Below, one piece after another: positions 46,192 to 61,100 of a stretch of 64,000 nt of DNA. The first letter of the stretch is position 1, and the number at the start of each line of letters is the position of its first letter. The stretch lies in assembly GCA_032622095.1 (NCBI GenBank), contig CP136064.1:217016205-217080204 (forward strand). Direction: 5' to 3'. Both the position numbers and the translations under genes were made by a program. The notes below the pieces were generated by a model. It was given only the letters and a program-made list of their open reading frames with translations. It was not told the origin of the DNA and made no database searches. The DNA is from Siphonodentalium dalli. Taxonomy: Eukaryota > Mollusca > Scaphopoda > Gadilida > Siphonodentaliidae.

Positions 46192-49100
46192 CTGGAGAGT
46201 AGTTAAGGTGATTATTAATGAGAGATTTCAATATTGGTGAGAGTTAAAGGGCCACTTAATTTTCGAGTCACCAATTATTTTTTTCATAGTGACTTGATAT
46301 ACGGTTTTAATAACAATCTATGCCATAAAATATGATTAAAATACTATAATTCATCACCATTTGAAATATCTTTGTCTCAGATGATGCCTATTGAGAAATA
46401 GAAAACAGCTGAAATCATAGAAAGATTTCCCTCGCTTTGGCTCGCAGAATGCACAGAATTCAAACTGAAGATGTATTTTCAATGGGAGGGGAATAACTCT
46501 ATCTTTAAGATATAGAGTTATTCTCCCTCCATTGAAAATAATATACTTTTTTACTATAATCTAGATGACAAAAATACATCGGTAACTCATCAAAAAACAT
46601 GTTCACAGTTTATTACACCGGATAAGTTGATAATACAATTTTTGGAGCTTCCTCTTTCAAATAGTATATAAATATGGCATATATTTTATCTGGGGAGTTT
46701 GAAGATTAAGTGGGCCTTCAAATACACGGCATGTTTCAACCTCAGGGCTGGCGATCTAGAAAATCCAGGAGGGCTATTAATAGCCCTCCTAGATATGCCT
46801 AGGAGGGCTATAGCCCTCCTCAACTTTTAAAGTTATGATTTATTTTATCTGAGTTACTACTGCCGTTAGTTTGTCTATTTTTGATGTTGTATAACTCCAT
46901 TTAAATTAATTTTCTTCATGTGGAAACAAAGTGTCCACAGAGTTGTGAATGTCAAAATCCCCCACAGTAATTATGGTATGGTGAATATTTAACTATGTTT
47001 TATATGTTGTGATAATCTATATGTACAAGAAACAAAATGTAAGAGTATTTGTACTCAACAATTTGTCAGTCGGTGTCCAACCCATGCAACGGAATTGGGT
47101 GAGTTTGTCCACATTAAAAGCATTCTCCATGAAAGTGTAATTTTACGTAAAATACACAATCAAGAACAATATTAAATCCAGTATATTTGCACTTGAATAT
47201 TGACTGTTTTTTCTCTCAAAGTAATCCATATTCCATTGTCGATCGCAGACTGCTGCTTGCAGCGGTCAAGTCGCTATCTATAGATTTACTGGGTGTTTGC
47301 AATTGGGGACATAGAAAATAGTTTCTGAACTTTAATAATTGAATAACAGTGTAAACTAGAATACGTGGATACATTTAGCTAATTATATAAAAAATATTGT
47401 CAATCGAAGCGATAAAAGACGGCTGCAAGCTAAATACAATTTTCACTGATAGGAACCGGAAACGGAACGAAAGGTTGAACTTAATTGGGACAGTGACATT
47501 TGGTTCTCACTATCCACAAACATGTGTCATTTTATCCAGTGAAATATATTGTAAGCTCAATCTTATGAAGAGAAATGATTTATTTTGGTCATAAAATGTG
47601 TGAGAATCGATCAAAAGATCAGATTTACGAAACAGTTCGTTCCGGAATTTACTGATTCCGCTATAATTCCCATTTGACATTACCGTCAAGTCACGCATGC
47701 GCACAGTCCCCACACTGTACAATATAATTACGATTTCGATGCAGTATTTTACTCATTAAACACAATAAAATAACTAAATAATAAATGTCCTATCGTAGAC
47801 GAGGCGGGCTATAAAAAGCCCGCCTTGGAAAATTCTAGGCGGGCTGTAGGCGGGCAGCCCGCCAGCCCGCCTTGAGATTTCCAGGCCTGATTGAACTTCA
47901 ATCCTTCCATGACTGGAGCTTCCTGAAATGGGAGACTCATATTTATAAGCAAATGTGCTGGCACAGGATATTTAATGTTGCAACAGTGCAGATCCCGTCA
48001 TGAAAGGGTTTTAATTAACATATAACTTGCAGTACTTTTGTAATGATTATTAAAATATATTGATGCATCTTACTTAAAAGTTATTTTAAAATTCACTTCA
48101 TGTTATTCTAGGAAAAGGAGTTTTTTTCAAATATTCTTATCCATATATTTCTGTTGTCTTATCTGTAGAGAATTATTGGAATCCATATGGATGCAGATCA
48201 TTATTCAGAATACCATACTCATCTAGGTATATATTATTATCAGTGTCTAATCGTGTGTTTTCCATTACAACTTTTGATTTCAGTTTACATGAAACCTTAA
48301 TATTGTTTGTTGAACTTATTGTATGAACATTCCTACAAACAAATGAATGGGAATCAATATGGTATTTCTCTCCCTGCCATCTGTTTAAATTATCTGAACA
48401 TCCCATAAAATGAAGAGCATTCCAATGTACACTTTTAGATCTAAACTCGAGAATCCATTGAGGAGTGAATGTGTCAATTCAAGTGATATTTTAAAAGGAT
48501 ACATATGAACACCTAGGTCCTTTCCACCTTCAGCAACAGTCTGGATAATTTTCTTCATAACATCAGCATGCCTGAAATTGAATATCAATTTAACCCTTTC
48601 TGTACTGAATACTCATTGACGAGTAGTTTCCTTAGGAAATGTTCAGATAATAAGTTCAACAAACAACAATATTATCTGAACATTTCACACCAAAGAATAG
48701 GAGTACTTCTGCACTTCTACCATCTTTTCATCACACTGTCATCAGCTCATTTTTCCTGAACACCCTTCAAATGAATAATAGACCATTCCAGTGTATACTT
48801 TTACAACTGAGTGGGAGAATCCATTTAGTATAGAAAGGGTTAAGATGCTATGGTTCTTGTTATCATAGTTATGAACAAAATAATTTTCTGGGATATACGG
48901 GTATGCACGTGAAGCACCATGGACCATATAATGGCTTTTTGTTCAATTCCAAAGGCAGTCCATCACAAATTACTATGGTTCATTATCAGCTACCAAGAGT
49001 CGAATAATTGATCATACATACTTGCATGGATGAACAGAGGCCATTGGTGGTCCAGGTAAGTGTGGGTGTGATTCCATTGTAATAGTTTTCTTGGCATGAT

Positions 49101-52100
49101 CTTGGCTGAAATCTTCATACATTTGGTCTACTGACAATGGTTTTCTATTCTGGAGAAAAATGAAATTCAAAGAATTAAATATTCACTAATAAAAATGTTC
49201 TAAATCATTATCCAGCAAGATCAATTTACATAAATGAATTATTGCACACAGATATTAGGTTCAACGAGTACATGAACTATTGAGAAATTAACTCACAAAC
49301 ACATAGCCACAAGTGGCTCTATTCTATCGAACAAAACAGGTATACACCTGAGGCTGTGTACTCTGGGTAGAGAATATTTTATTTACAGTGAACGGAAAAA
49401 TTCTTGAGTTTTTGTTGGGTGATGAAATCATGGCTCAGACTTGATGGCATAAAATTTCTAGAGAAGGCAGAGATCAGAAATGTACAAATAATTTGATTCA
49501 TGGAATATTCACTGGTCCAAGGGCAAATAAAAATCATCCAGGATATTAATAGTTAGGTCGGTAGCCCAATGTTTAGAGTATCAGGCTTCACATGTTGTTA
49601 AATGGTCCTGCTAATTTGATACAAAGCTGGTGGGTCCTGCTGAATTGCTATGATGTCCCATTATTTTTTTCAAAAGTTGTCATTTTTTTCAAAAGTTGTC
49701 ATTATTATAATTGTGGCTGCTCATGTGTTTGTAAAATGACCAAAATAGCCATTTTGTTTATGACTGGTTTGCAACAACTAAAATTGTCATTTATAATATT
49801 CCAATATTTTACAATAAATTATTTTTGAATGTTTTATAAAAACGAGAGGCCGATCACGATCGGCAGATGTTAACCCATCCCTTGGCGATAAAAATTTAAT
49901 ATGATCGGATAAATGAGAGTTTTGGTGTTGAATTATAGAGTATACTGTTATGTACTATTATAGACAAATGTACATAACACAAATTATTGGAATTTATGGG
50001 TCACTGGCATTTATATAAGAGAATGCACTGGTACAGGATCTGTAATGCTAAACCGCCACAGCCAGCAAGTCCGTGGGTTAAATGTGTAGGTGTGCCCTGG
50101 ACATGGAATACTTGGGTTAAGAGAGTCCAATTTAAGTTTACAATAATAATGTGTCCTAGTATACAGATAAGCAACCTCACCACTGACCCATTAATATCAA
50201 TTATATAGCACAGCTGTCAAAAAATCACAGGAATTGTTTATGTTGAACACTGACCTCTATTAAACCAATAACAATTATAATGATATCAGACCATCTGAAG
50301 ATATAACTCTGCAGCACAGATGTCCAAGTCTACTGTTAATAGCATGTGATGTTTATTGTTGAATCTTTATTTTAAATTAGATACCACAGGCTTCTTTATC
50401 AGATAATTTGCACATTGGCATAAGAGACATCAGAAAATAATATAGCTTTATCAATAGCTAAGTAGTCCAAATGCAATTGGTGAATTGGATTTAATGTTGC
50501 TCCAAACAGATTTACCAGTACATAATACATGATTTTGGACCGATTTAATCAAATTTGGTGTGGTGATTCGGGGTACCCTTGGCAGAGTTATAATGGTTAT
50601 AATTGTTTTTAATTATTTAAAAAAATTAAAGGGACACATTGGAAATCTTTTTATCAACTTGTATCATAATCATCAATATCTAAATGAAAACAAATGACAA
50701 TGTCAATGACATTTTTTTTATTATTATTATAAAAGTTAAAAATATTTTTTTTTTTAAATCGATTTTTTTCTTCGAAAAAGGGTCATAACTCCTTTAAAAT
50801 AAATCGGATCAAACCCATATTCGAACTAGATCTGTATTTTGGGCAGTGAAACTCACATACCAAGTTTGAGTTATGGCAGAATGTGTGAATTCTAAGTAGA
50901 AAAAGGGCCATAACTCTGTAACAAAAACTCGGATCAAACCCAAATTCGAACTCGATCTGTATTTTGGGCTGATATACCCATATACAAAATTTGCTTCTGA
51001 TTGGATAGAAAATGTTTGAGTTATCGCATTACACGTGAAGTGTCTACGGACAGACAGACGGACGGACGGACGAACGACGAGTGGTCAATCCGGACAACGA
51101 CACTATGTTTACCATACATGGTATGGGTAAACATAATAATGGCTTTTTCTCCATTTGTTGTGATTATCATAAGGCCATGAAAATGGACAACTTTAGAAAA
51201 AATAATGGTACATTTTCGTAACAGCATCAGCTTGCCCTACCAGCATCATAGCTATTCTACAGGACCCACCAGCATCAAAGCAAATTAGCAGAACCGCTTA
51301 ACCAGGGGTGCGTTTGTAGTACAACATAATGACATGAGTTTGATGGAGGACTGCTGGGTTTCTCTACAGCGGCTAGGTTTCCTGCATAGTCATATCTCAT
51401 GCTTAGTTTGTCACTTCCTGCTCAGGGTCACTTGTACTGTGACAGCTTCATCATACCTAGACACTAAATAGGGACTTGACTTATTGGGTAATCGTAAGCC
51501 CCTTTAATGGAGCATCTGTAAAATGGCAGCAGGCATGAGACTCGGCATTGCTCAAAAACTGGGGTAACTAGAGGTGTGACTGTCCCAATGGGACTAAGGA
51601 TACCCCCCCGTGTTTTCAAAATACTAAGAAGTTTCACATGTCAGTAAACATTTAGTTAAAATAATAAAATAACAGTTCCCATTGCAGGTGCACAACCCTA
51701 ACCCTAATCTTAAACATATTGACCGAAAAATGTAGGAATAAAAGCTCGGACAAAATTATGCATGTTGAAAAAATGTTCTAAGTCGAAAAAGGGGAATAAC
51801 TCCCAAAACAAAAGTCGGACGGACATCATAATCGCAGGTGCACATGTTCCCATGGTACTAAATATCAGTGCCAAGATTAAAAAACATTGACCTAAAAATG
51901 TAGGAATAAAAGCTCGGACAAAATTAGGCATGTTGCAAAAAAAATTCTAAGTCGAAAAAGGGGGGATAACGTCATAATCGCAGGTGCACAGGTTCCCATG
52001 GTGGTTGATGTCAGTGCCAAGTTTCACGGAAATTGATAAAAAAAACGACTGAGAAAAACTCCGGACAAATTTGTGTCCACGGACGGACGAGCTGACTCCA

Positions 52101-55100
52101 GTATACCCCCCTAACTTCGTTGCGGAGGGTATAATTACCTAGTGGACAGTGGATAAGTCACCTCATTGGAGAAGTCACATTAAATTATGAAGATTAAAAA
52201 GCTGCCCTTTGGTTCTTTCTATTGAAGTCACACCTATTTCAGTGGGTTGTAAGTGAACATCAGCATGATAGATTGGGACATATTTGGAAGAGCACAGGAT
52301 GCAATCTTTGACTAGAATTAATATTAAATCGTTGCTTGAGCACAGATGTAAGAGGAACAAACATTCCATCCATGCTTTGGGGATTCCCATATGATTGGGG
52401 GAATTCCCAAGCAGGGGCGATAACATTGGTTTTGCAATGGATGTTTCCTTTTGATGCCACGTTTGTCCATTTCAAAATCGAAGAAAACTGATATTAGAAA
52501 GCACTTGTAATGTTGTTTGAATAATGTTTGAATATGGTATGAGGAAATACAAAACTAGCCTATCATTTATAGCCATATAAATGTGAGACTCAGCTTATTG
52601 TTGTTTTAGGGTACTGGCATTGTTAATTTAGTTCTCGCCTCATTGTCGTGAAGCACGAAACCACTTTGGGCTATTGGCACGATGTTCTCTTCAAGAGGCA
52701 TACTTACTCAACATGGGGATTAAATGTCTGCGCCCATACACTGGTTCGCGAATGCTTCATTAAAACATGAGAACATACTGCCTCATTTGGAGTCAGAGTT
52801 TTTATAATGCTCATTCCCGGGCTTTAAATAAACATCACACCGACGTGTCATGACCCAGTAGAAAACAAGAGGTGTGCACTCGAGTGCTAGCATACCCACA
52901 CCATGGCAAATTCAACCCGCATTATCCGTAAACTCAACAAAAAAGATTTTTAACTTTAAAGAAATATTCGGACAAATAATATCGATATGGTGTCACAAGA
53001 AGCTTGTACAGAAAAAATATTCAAATCGGTTCATATTTGTTAAAGTTATTAAGTCAGACAGAATTTTCTAAGTCAAAATAAGTCGAAAATGAAGTGTATT
53101 ATATACGAAAAACAGTCTGAGCCAATCCCTAGCCGCATCATGTAGAGAGGGTATTGTGAGAAGCATGTATACCAAAAATTATTGAAATCGGTTCATATTT
53201 GTTAAAGTTATTAAGTCGGACAGAATTTTCTAAGTCAAAATAAGTCGAAAAAGAGGCGTAACTTGAACAAAAATTAGCATCATGCGGAGAGACCGTCCTA
53301 AGGAGATTGCATACAAAAAATTATTGAAATCGGTTCATAGTTGTTCGAGTTATGAGGTTGGACGGACGGACGGACGGATGGATGGACACACGGAGGGAGA
53401 AAGTGTGACGGATGGACAGACGGACGTTCGAAAGTGGGGGTATAATTCCCAGTAGTAGACATGTGAGCAGTAAAAGCAGTAAATGTGTAGCAACAATAGA
53501 GACATCAAAGGGATTACGGAGTCATTGAATGGGGGGTCAAGCATGCACGTACCAATAATTGATACACAATCAGGTCAAGGACATGCTGTTTGCAGTATAT
53601 ATACAGTGAAACCTGTTTTGAGAGACCATCCATTTTGCCAACACAATGGTTGTTCATGACGTCAGGTGACACTCGCCGATGACAGGTTTGTTCCAATTTC
53701 GACTGAACTGACATCTATCATGAATTATTTTTATACACAAACTGGTTGAAAATGATTGTGATTATATGTTTAATCTTTTTTTAATAAAGTATACTTTAAA
53801 TTAATATTAGTAAAAAACAAAAAAAGAGATTTATACAGGTAAATGCATGTTAAATAATGCAGTAGAACAGCCGATCAGAGAACACATCGGGCATGAGAGT
53901 CGTGACAGAAGGAAGAACAAGACAGATTGCCGGGGCGCAAATCAACTCCCAACATGATAACTTGATAAAAAGGGAACAAACGTACATCAGTCGTCACTGC
54001 GTGTCTTTATTTCATTCCTGTCTCACATATTATTTTATTTTGAATGTATTAGTATCTTCGAATAAAAATTCATAAACAGTGGGTGTCCTTGACCTGGCAT
54101 GTAATGATTCTGGACACATGCATGATTGACCTCCATTTCGCGACTACGGAATATCTCTTTGATGTTTCTATTGTTGCGACATAGTTCATTGCGAGTGTCT
54201 GCAAACTTCTACTAGTACTTGATGATGTCACATGGAATGATTTTAATTTAATATGAAGCCCGGGAATGAGCATTATAAAAACTTGGAAAGCATGCATTGT
54301 CAGATCCCTTTATGCTGTACGCTTCGGGTGCAGACATTAAATCCCCGCGTTGAGTAAGTTTGACACTTTGCCTTAAGCGTTTTCATGCTTCGCCGCAATG
54401 AGGCAGCGACTGGATTAATGATAGGCCTATAGCTAAAACAACAGTTATATAGCCAAAAAGAGTCTCAATTTTATGCTACTATGGAATATAGGATATTTTT
54501 TGTATTTCATCATACATTAGTTAGGTCAAACACATCGTCAACATTCACATCAAACATAATAAGAGTGATGAAGTTTTTATAATCCACGTTCCCAAATACT
54601 ACTTTTGGATTAAAATGAACCAATGTTATATCCCCCCCCTGCTGGAAATTCCTCTTAGTCACATGTCCCGGTGGGGAATCCCCAAATCATAGTCTGTGAT
54701 GAAGCAACTGATTGCAAATGATTTTAATCAAAGAGATGCATCCTGCTGAAGCATCTGGGGCTCACGTTGGAAAAGCACTGGTTAAAGACTTATTTTTCAT
54801 GCCTGGTGGTCGTTCATAACAGGTAAATTTGGTAAATTTTGCCACAAATCACCGACCGCTGGTCGCGTTAGACAGGTGGTCAAATAACGACTTATCCACC
54901 AGCTGCTAGGTATATGAACAGCGCTTCGAGACTTGGATAAGTGCTATACAAAAATTATGCATTATTATTATGGTGACACCAACTTCACCATAACCTCCAA
55001 GGCTCAAATAGCAAGGTAATAGTTAGGTGCTGTAGTTATGATGAAACCAACCTCATCATAACCAAACAACCACAACCTTGGCGTTTGGTAATATCTGTCA

Positions 55101-58100
55101 TAAGTAATAGTAAGGTCGTATGTCCTCGTCTGTAGGATGCCGCTTTCACCAGCAGCACCATCTGCATCATTTGCTGCTGACATTTTGCTAACATCAACAG
55201 TTGCCTGCAATTAGAGAAAGAAACAACATCAAAATAAAATATTACCTTAAGGTATATAGCCTGAATCTATCATTGTGATGCCTGTTGTTTGCAGAATGAG
55301 GTCCCCAGAGGGTGAATTTAGTGATGCTATCCCACATAGCGGGCTAGCATCACTAAATTCACCCTGTGGGGACCTCTTTCTGCATGGCCTCATCTGCTAT
55401 GGGAGACATAGACTCAGATTGAAGTTCCCAAATGGTGAATATTGTGATGTACACCCATTGGGACCCTTGATTACGCAATATCTGGGCATAATCAGGCATA
55501 ATGTAAATTTACTGGAGGCCCAATAAAAAGTTTAGGATAGGCACCTTAAGATAGGGTAGGCCCAAACACACATATTTTTTATTTTGGCCTTATATTAGTG
55601 ACGATTAATGAATATACAAAGAGATATTGAACGTTTATGATGATAGTGGTACTTTATTATGCTTACATGTATATTGGTATATATGTGTGCTATCAATACA
55701 GAAATTGGTAATTCTCAACATTTATATCAATACACAGAGACTGCCTCTTATCTGCACTATCTCACATGTTTCCTGGTGTTATATAGTCAGGAACGTTTAA
55801 GCATGACATGTATGTCACACCACTGGGACTCATATACATCACATTAAGTGGACGGCCATGTTTACACCCCATGTACCCATCCTGTTGGCAGGATGTACCG
55901 ATTTTGACTCTAGTGCAGGATGTACCCGATTTTGACTCAAGTGTATTGGTAATTCCACGTTTAGTCCCGAACTGCAGCGAAAGTTAAATCATTTCAGTCT
56001 TCCACTGCTATTTTTCACTAATAAGGAGCAAAGGTTATTCTTTGAATATCATGTTTTGGTGCACTTGATTGAAAAATGATTGAGCTAATTATCAGTGATA
56101 TCGAGTCCTTCACAAAATTAACAGGCAACCTGTTTTTCATTTGCAGCATTTTCATTTTAGATAACCTCCAGGCAAGCTAAACAGTCATTGGCCTCATTTA
56201 CAGACCTGTATATACTGTATACATGTTAGAAATCTGGGGGGGGGGGGGGGTATAATGGTAGGGGATTTTTTGACACAAAAAGTTGGGACGAGGATTACGT
56301 TCAATGACATAGCAGTAATGTCTTCAAATAGAAGTGTACCTGCGTCCAAAAGAATGGAGCCATGTACCCCTAAATAACTGATCACTCATTAATGAGTAGT
56401 TCCTTCATTCCTATTGATTCATTTGTATGGGTGTTATCTAATATATCCAAATAATGCACTTAATATTTTTACTCAGATCTTGATGTATAATATATATATG
56501 CAGGATTCAAAGCATCAATGAAACATATTAATCACACAAAAAATTACACAATAAGTGCAGTGAATAAGTGTACAGTATCTGTGATATATATGACTTGTGC
56601 TGACTATCACAAAGGGTAATAAATTATGTGAAATGTATAGGGCATTTTCATTTACTATGTGTTATCAGGAATGTATGTGCTTAGATCAAAATTAATACTA
56701 TAAATTCCCTGTTAATATTGTCTACAATGAGTAGATGTTACTTAGCTTATCCCATCTTTCCTTAAAACTTATCTCTTTTAACAGTTGAGGAAAATTCAGT
56801 TTCTATGATTTTGTATTGTTTGATGCACTTCAGAGGTCCTTGGACTGTAGGTTTCATTGATCTTATTTTGCAACAGTATATGAATCTGTTATATAATCAA
56901 AAAATATATATCAAGTATATCCAAGTCTGATTTGTCTGTTCCTAGACCAAGGAATATACTAGTATATTGCCCTTAGTTTGATGAACTTTAAAGTTGAAGA
57001 TGCCTACATATGAATACTTGTTTGTCCACTATCATATGCTTAATACTTTCTATACTAAATCACTCTGCTCTTGCAGGGTTCACACTGTCGGTGACGAATT
57101 TGGCCGATGACCATTTTTTTCTTTCGATAATGGCCAAAACAAATTTCATTTGGCCAAATTTGTTTTTACCCCAAATGGAGATGGAAATCTAATTCAAACA
57201 CGTTGAATCGATCGAATATGCCGAAATTATGCGACAAAACAGATTCGCCATTTGGCCGATCCTTGGAAAAATTACAGGCTTATAGCAAACTATAGCAAAG
57301 TTTCAATGTGCACCGGTTATGTAATTTTTTGTTGATTGAAATTTACCAAAATCATATCCCGATATATTTTGTCTGAATAAATATTCCATGATACATCCAC
57401 CGCCACCCACTCCAATGTACTACCACAGTCAGGTGACTACAGAGTTTGTGTTGCAATGTACATGTAATTACCTTGACCTCAGCCAGTTCCTCGGCAAAAA
57501 TATGACTATTATATTAAGCAACCTGTTTTCAATTTTTTAAAAACAAACACCAAACGGCTGACTCGGTCTGAGGTCAAGTTAGCTACATTGCTACAGAGGC
57601 TCTCCTGGGGCACGTGCAATGCTAGACACTTGTGATTTAATCAATTTTCAATTAAATTAAATACAATAATATAAGTAGCTTCAAATTTGTAAAGAAACGT
57701 GAACGCGGTATAGTCGAGCATATAAATCTGTGTGGTACTAGTCAAATCGGCTGATAGGAACTTAAGAACTTTTAATATCTCTGTATAGAACACCACAACC
57801 ACGTGGACATGTTGTATGCCAAAAAGAATCTTCTGGAATGGATTATAAATAGATCTGTTTTCAATCAAATAATTGTTGGTGTTTGTTGTCATGGGAAATA
57901 GCAGCTGATGGAAGCATGACATGGTGCGTTTGCTTACTGTACATCAGCAACAGTGTCAATTAACGACCAATGGTGGCCATTAATTGAAACCGAAAGGTTT
58001 TTTGGTGACTTATCGGTTTAGGTTTTGGTTTTGATATGAAACCGAAACCGAACAGAGAATTCGGTAAACTGCACAGCACTCGTTTAAGCAGATTTATTTT

Positions 58101-61100
58101 ATTACAATTATAGTAGAGTGTTAGTCTCATGTTTGTGCATTTCAGGTAACAAATAAACTGTGAAATTAAAGACAATTTTAATGATTAATTGTGAGCCCAG
58201 AAAATGAGGATTTAATATGACCAAACATAATTTGGCCAAAATAATTTTCATTTGGCCAATCTTTTGGCCAAAATATTTTTCAACCCAGCGTGAACACTGT
58301 GCTCTTGTGTTTTCTTTTTTCTCTCCGTTATCTGCTTTTATTACCTGTACACCCGTCCAAATGAATAATAGACCAATCCAATGTATACTTTTATAACTGA
58401 GTGGGAGAATCCATTTATATAGAAAGGGTTATAGCATCTGAGCATCCCTACAAATAAAGAATGAGCAATTACAATGTTTAATTTTCGAACTGAATAGGTT
58501 ATATTAGTAGTGAGGATTAAGACTACATACACTATCTTCTTCCTCCAGCATTCCGCTCTGCTCATAAGCCTCCATGTCTATAGCTTCATCATCATCCGCA
58601 TCATCATCATCATCATCATCCATATCATCCCCTTCAGTTCTATTAGCGTTACCTATTGGCTTGTCCTGAAAACAACAGACTCTATTAGCAGGAATCCATA
58701 GTACACAGTTTCATTTTCTCTCCAGACTGAAACATTGGTTAAAATAAAAGACTGCGCAGCTTTTTACGGACCGTTGGCTTTTTTTAACCCATTCATGACT
58801 GGAGCTTCCTTAAATTTTGCAAAAACCCTGTGCCAATGCATTCTCTTATATATGCAAGTCTCCCATAGGGAGCCTCGCATATTTAAGAGAATACATAGGC
58901 CTAACAATATTTACCTTGACCTTGTAAGCCAGTGCATTCTCTTATATATGAGAAGCTCCTAATGGGAGACTCACACTTTTAAGAGAATACCATGGCATTT
59001 GTCAGAAATTGCCTCCATTTGTAAAACACATACACTTTTAATGTAAATATGTTCTATTTCCAATCCTATGAATATTTGACACATATTCATACAAGAAGCA
59101 ATAGCACAACAACTTTATAAAATCAATGGATATGGGGATTAAATGAGAGGTCACCCCAGAGATTCATATGAAGTTTGGTGACGGATGTGGCCTGTGGGGT
59201 GTGCAAAAGTATTTAGTCATGCAAAGATTAAAATCCATGATGGCTGCTGGCAGCCATGTTTTCATAGAAAATCATCCAAATTCAATAGATCCCATCTAGA
59301 GGTGATCTCAAACATACCTGCAAATTTTCCAAATATTTCACCCATAATTGTGGGCTGCAGGGTGTGCCAATGTATCAAATGTGAAACACTAGATGGCCAA
59401 CTGGCAGCCATGTTTTTTAACAGAGTTTGAAAAAAATGGTACGCTGCCATCTGGAGGTCATCCCAAGATCAATATGAAGCTTAGTGATGATCGGATGAGG
59501 GATGTGGCTTGTAGAGTGTGGCAAAGGAAATTGTTGACAGACTGACGGACAACAGACACCAACATATGGCAATAGCTCAAAATTTACTTTGTCAAGTTGA
59601 GCTAAATAGTGAGGGCTTATATAAATCTTGCCTATATTAAATACTAACTGATGAGTAGTTCCCTTAGGAAATGTTCAGATAATAAGTTCAACATTTTAGT
59701 GACTCTATCCTGCACAGCGGGCTAACATAACTAAATTCACCCTCTGGGGATCTCATTCTGCTTGGGCCCCATTTTCTGGGAAGTATTTATAGTCTCAAAT
59801 TAACATGTTTTAGTTTCTTCTTACTTTCGGTTCAGTTTCTATATCCCTAATTTGCAGAAGATAGATTGTAATCGAGGTGACTAATGGGTGAACATCGCCA
59901 ACTTCAACTGTGGAACTTCAATCTAATCCTAGGTCTACCATAGCAGTTGAGGCCTAAGCAGAAAAAGATTCCCAAAAATTTATATATTTGGTGATGCTAG
60001 CCAGCTAAATTCACCCTCTGGGGACCTCAATCTGCAAATGTCAGAATAATATATCCAGGCTTGGACTGAATCATTCAGTTTAACAATACATTTATCTTAT
60101 TTGCATAACTGAGGCCATTGTCTGATCCCATATTTAGGAGATATGTTTAATCTCAGAAAACATTCACAAGGAAGCTTATAAGGACATCACACATACCCAT
60201 TATTATTTATGTGCATATTTCAATTTCTAAGTGTTCATTCTAAGGTAAAATGTTCTACAATATACTAAAGAACTCATAAATTGGAATGAAAAGAAATCTC
60301 TGAATGAACAAATAGATAAGGAAATACTCTGAAATATAAAGAAATTTCTGGTTGGTCATTGAAGCGAAAGAAAACATACTTTGGAATCTAAGGACATCTC
60401 TGCAACTGCATCATTCACGCCGCCCATGCTTGAATCTGGAGAAGATATAAGCAACTATAATGAGTGTCAGAATTCTGGTATTACAATTCAAAAGTAGCCA
60501 GTGGGTCACTAAATAGATATGGTAAAAATATTCATCTTCTGGGGGACCTCATTCTGCATGCCCTCATCTGCTATGAGAGACCTAGACTCAGATTTAAGTT
60601 CCCAGATGGTAAAGATGGTGATGTGCACCCATTGGGCGCATCGATTATGCATTGTGTCATCATTTTGGGATATAGAGATACTAAACTAAAATTAAAAAGC
60701 AACTATCTAAATAACTTTCCAAAAAAACTACAAAAAACTTGTTAATTTGATAATAAAGATTCTTTTCAGAGGAGTTGAGGTCTAAGCAGTATGATCATTA
60801 CTAAATTCACCCTCTGGGGACCTCATTCTGCAAATGTCCAGCACCATATTTTGAGGCCTGTATTAGGGGCTACACTCTGATCTTTTCCAAGTCAAACATA
60901 GAGTGAAGTCTGATGCAGATTTACTTCGCCACCACAATTCATTCATGGTCATGACTGTGGTATGCTTGATCCAGAATCCAGATTGACACAAATCATCATT
61001 CCCTCATCCCCCATTACGTGCTTCTTAACCCTTTCATGATGGGAGCTGTGCTGGTGCAGCATTAAAGATCCTGTGCCAGTGCATTCTTATATATGCGAGT

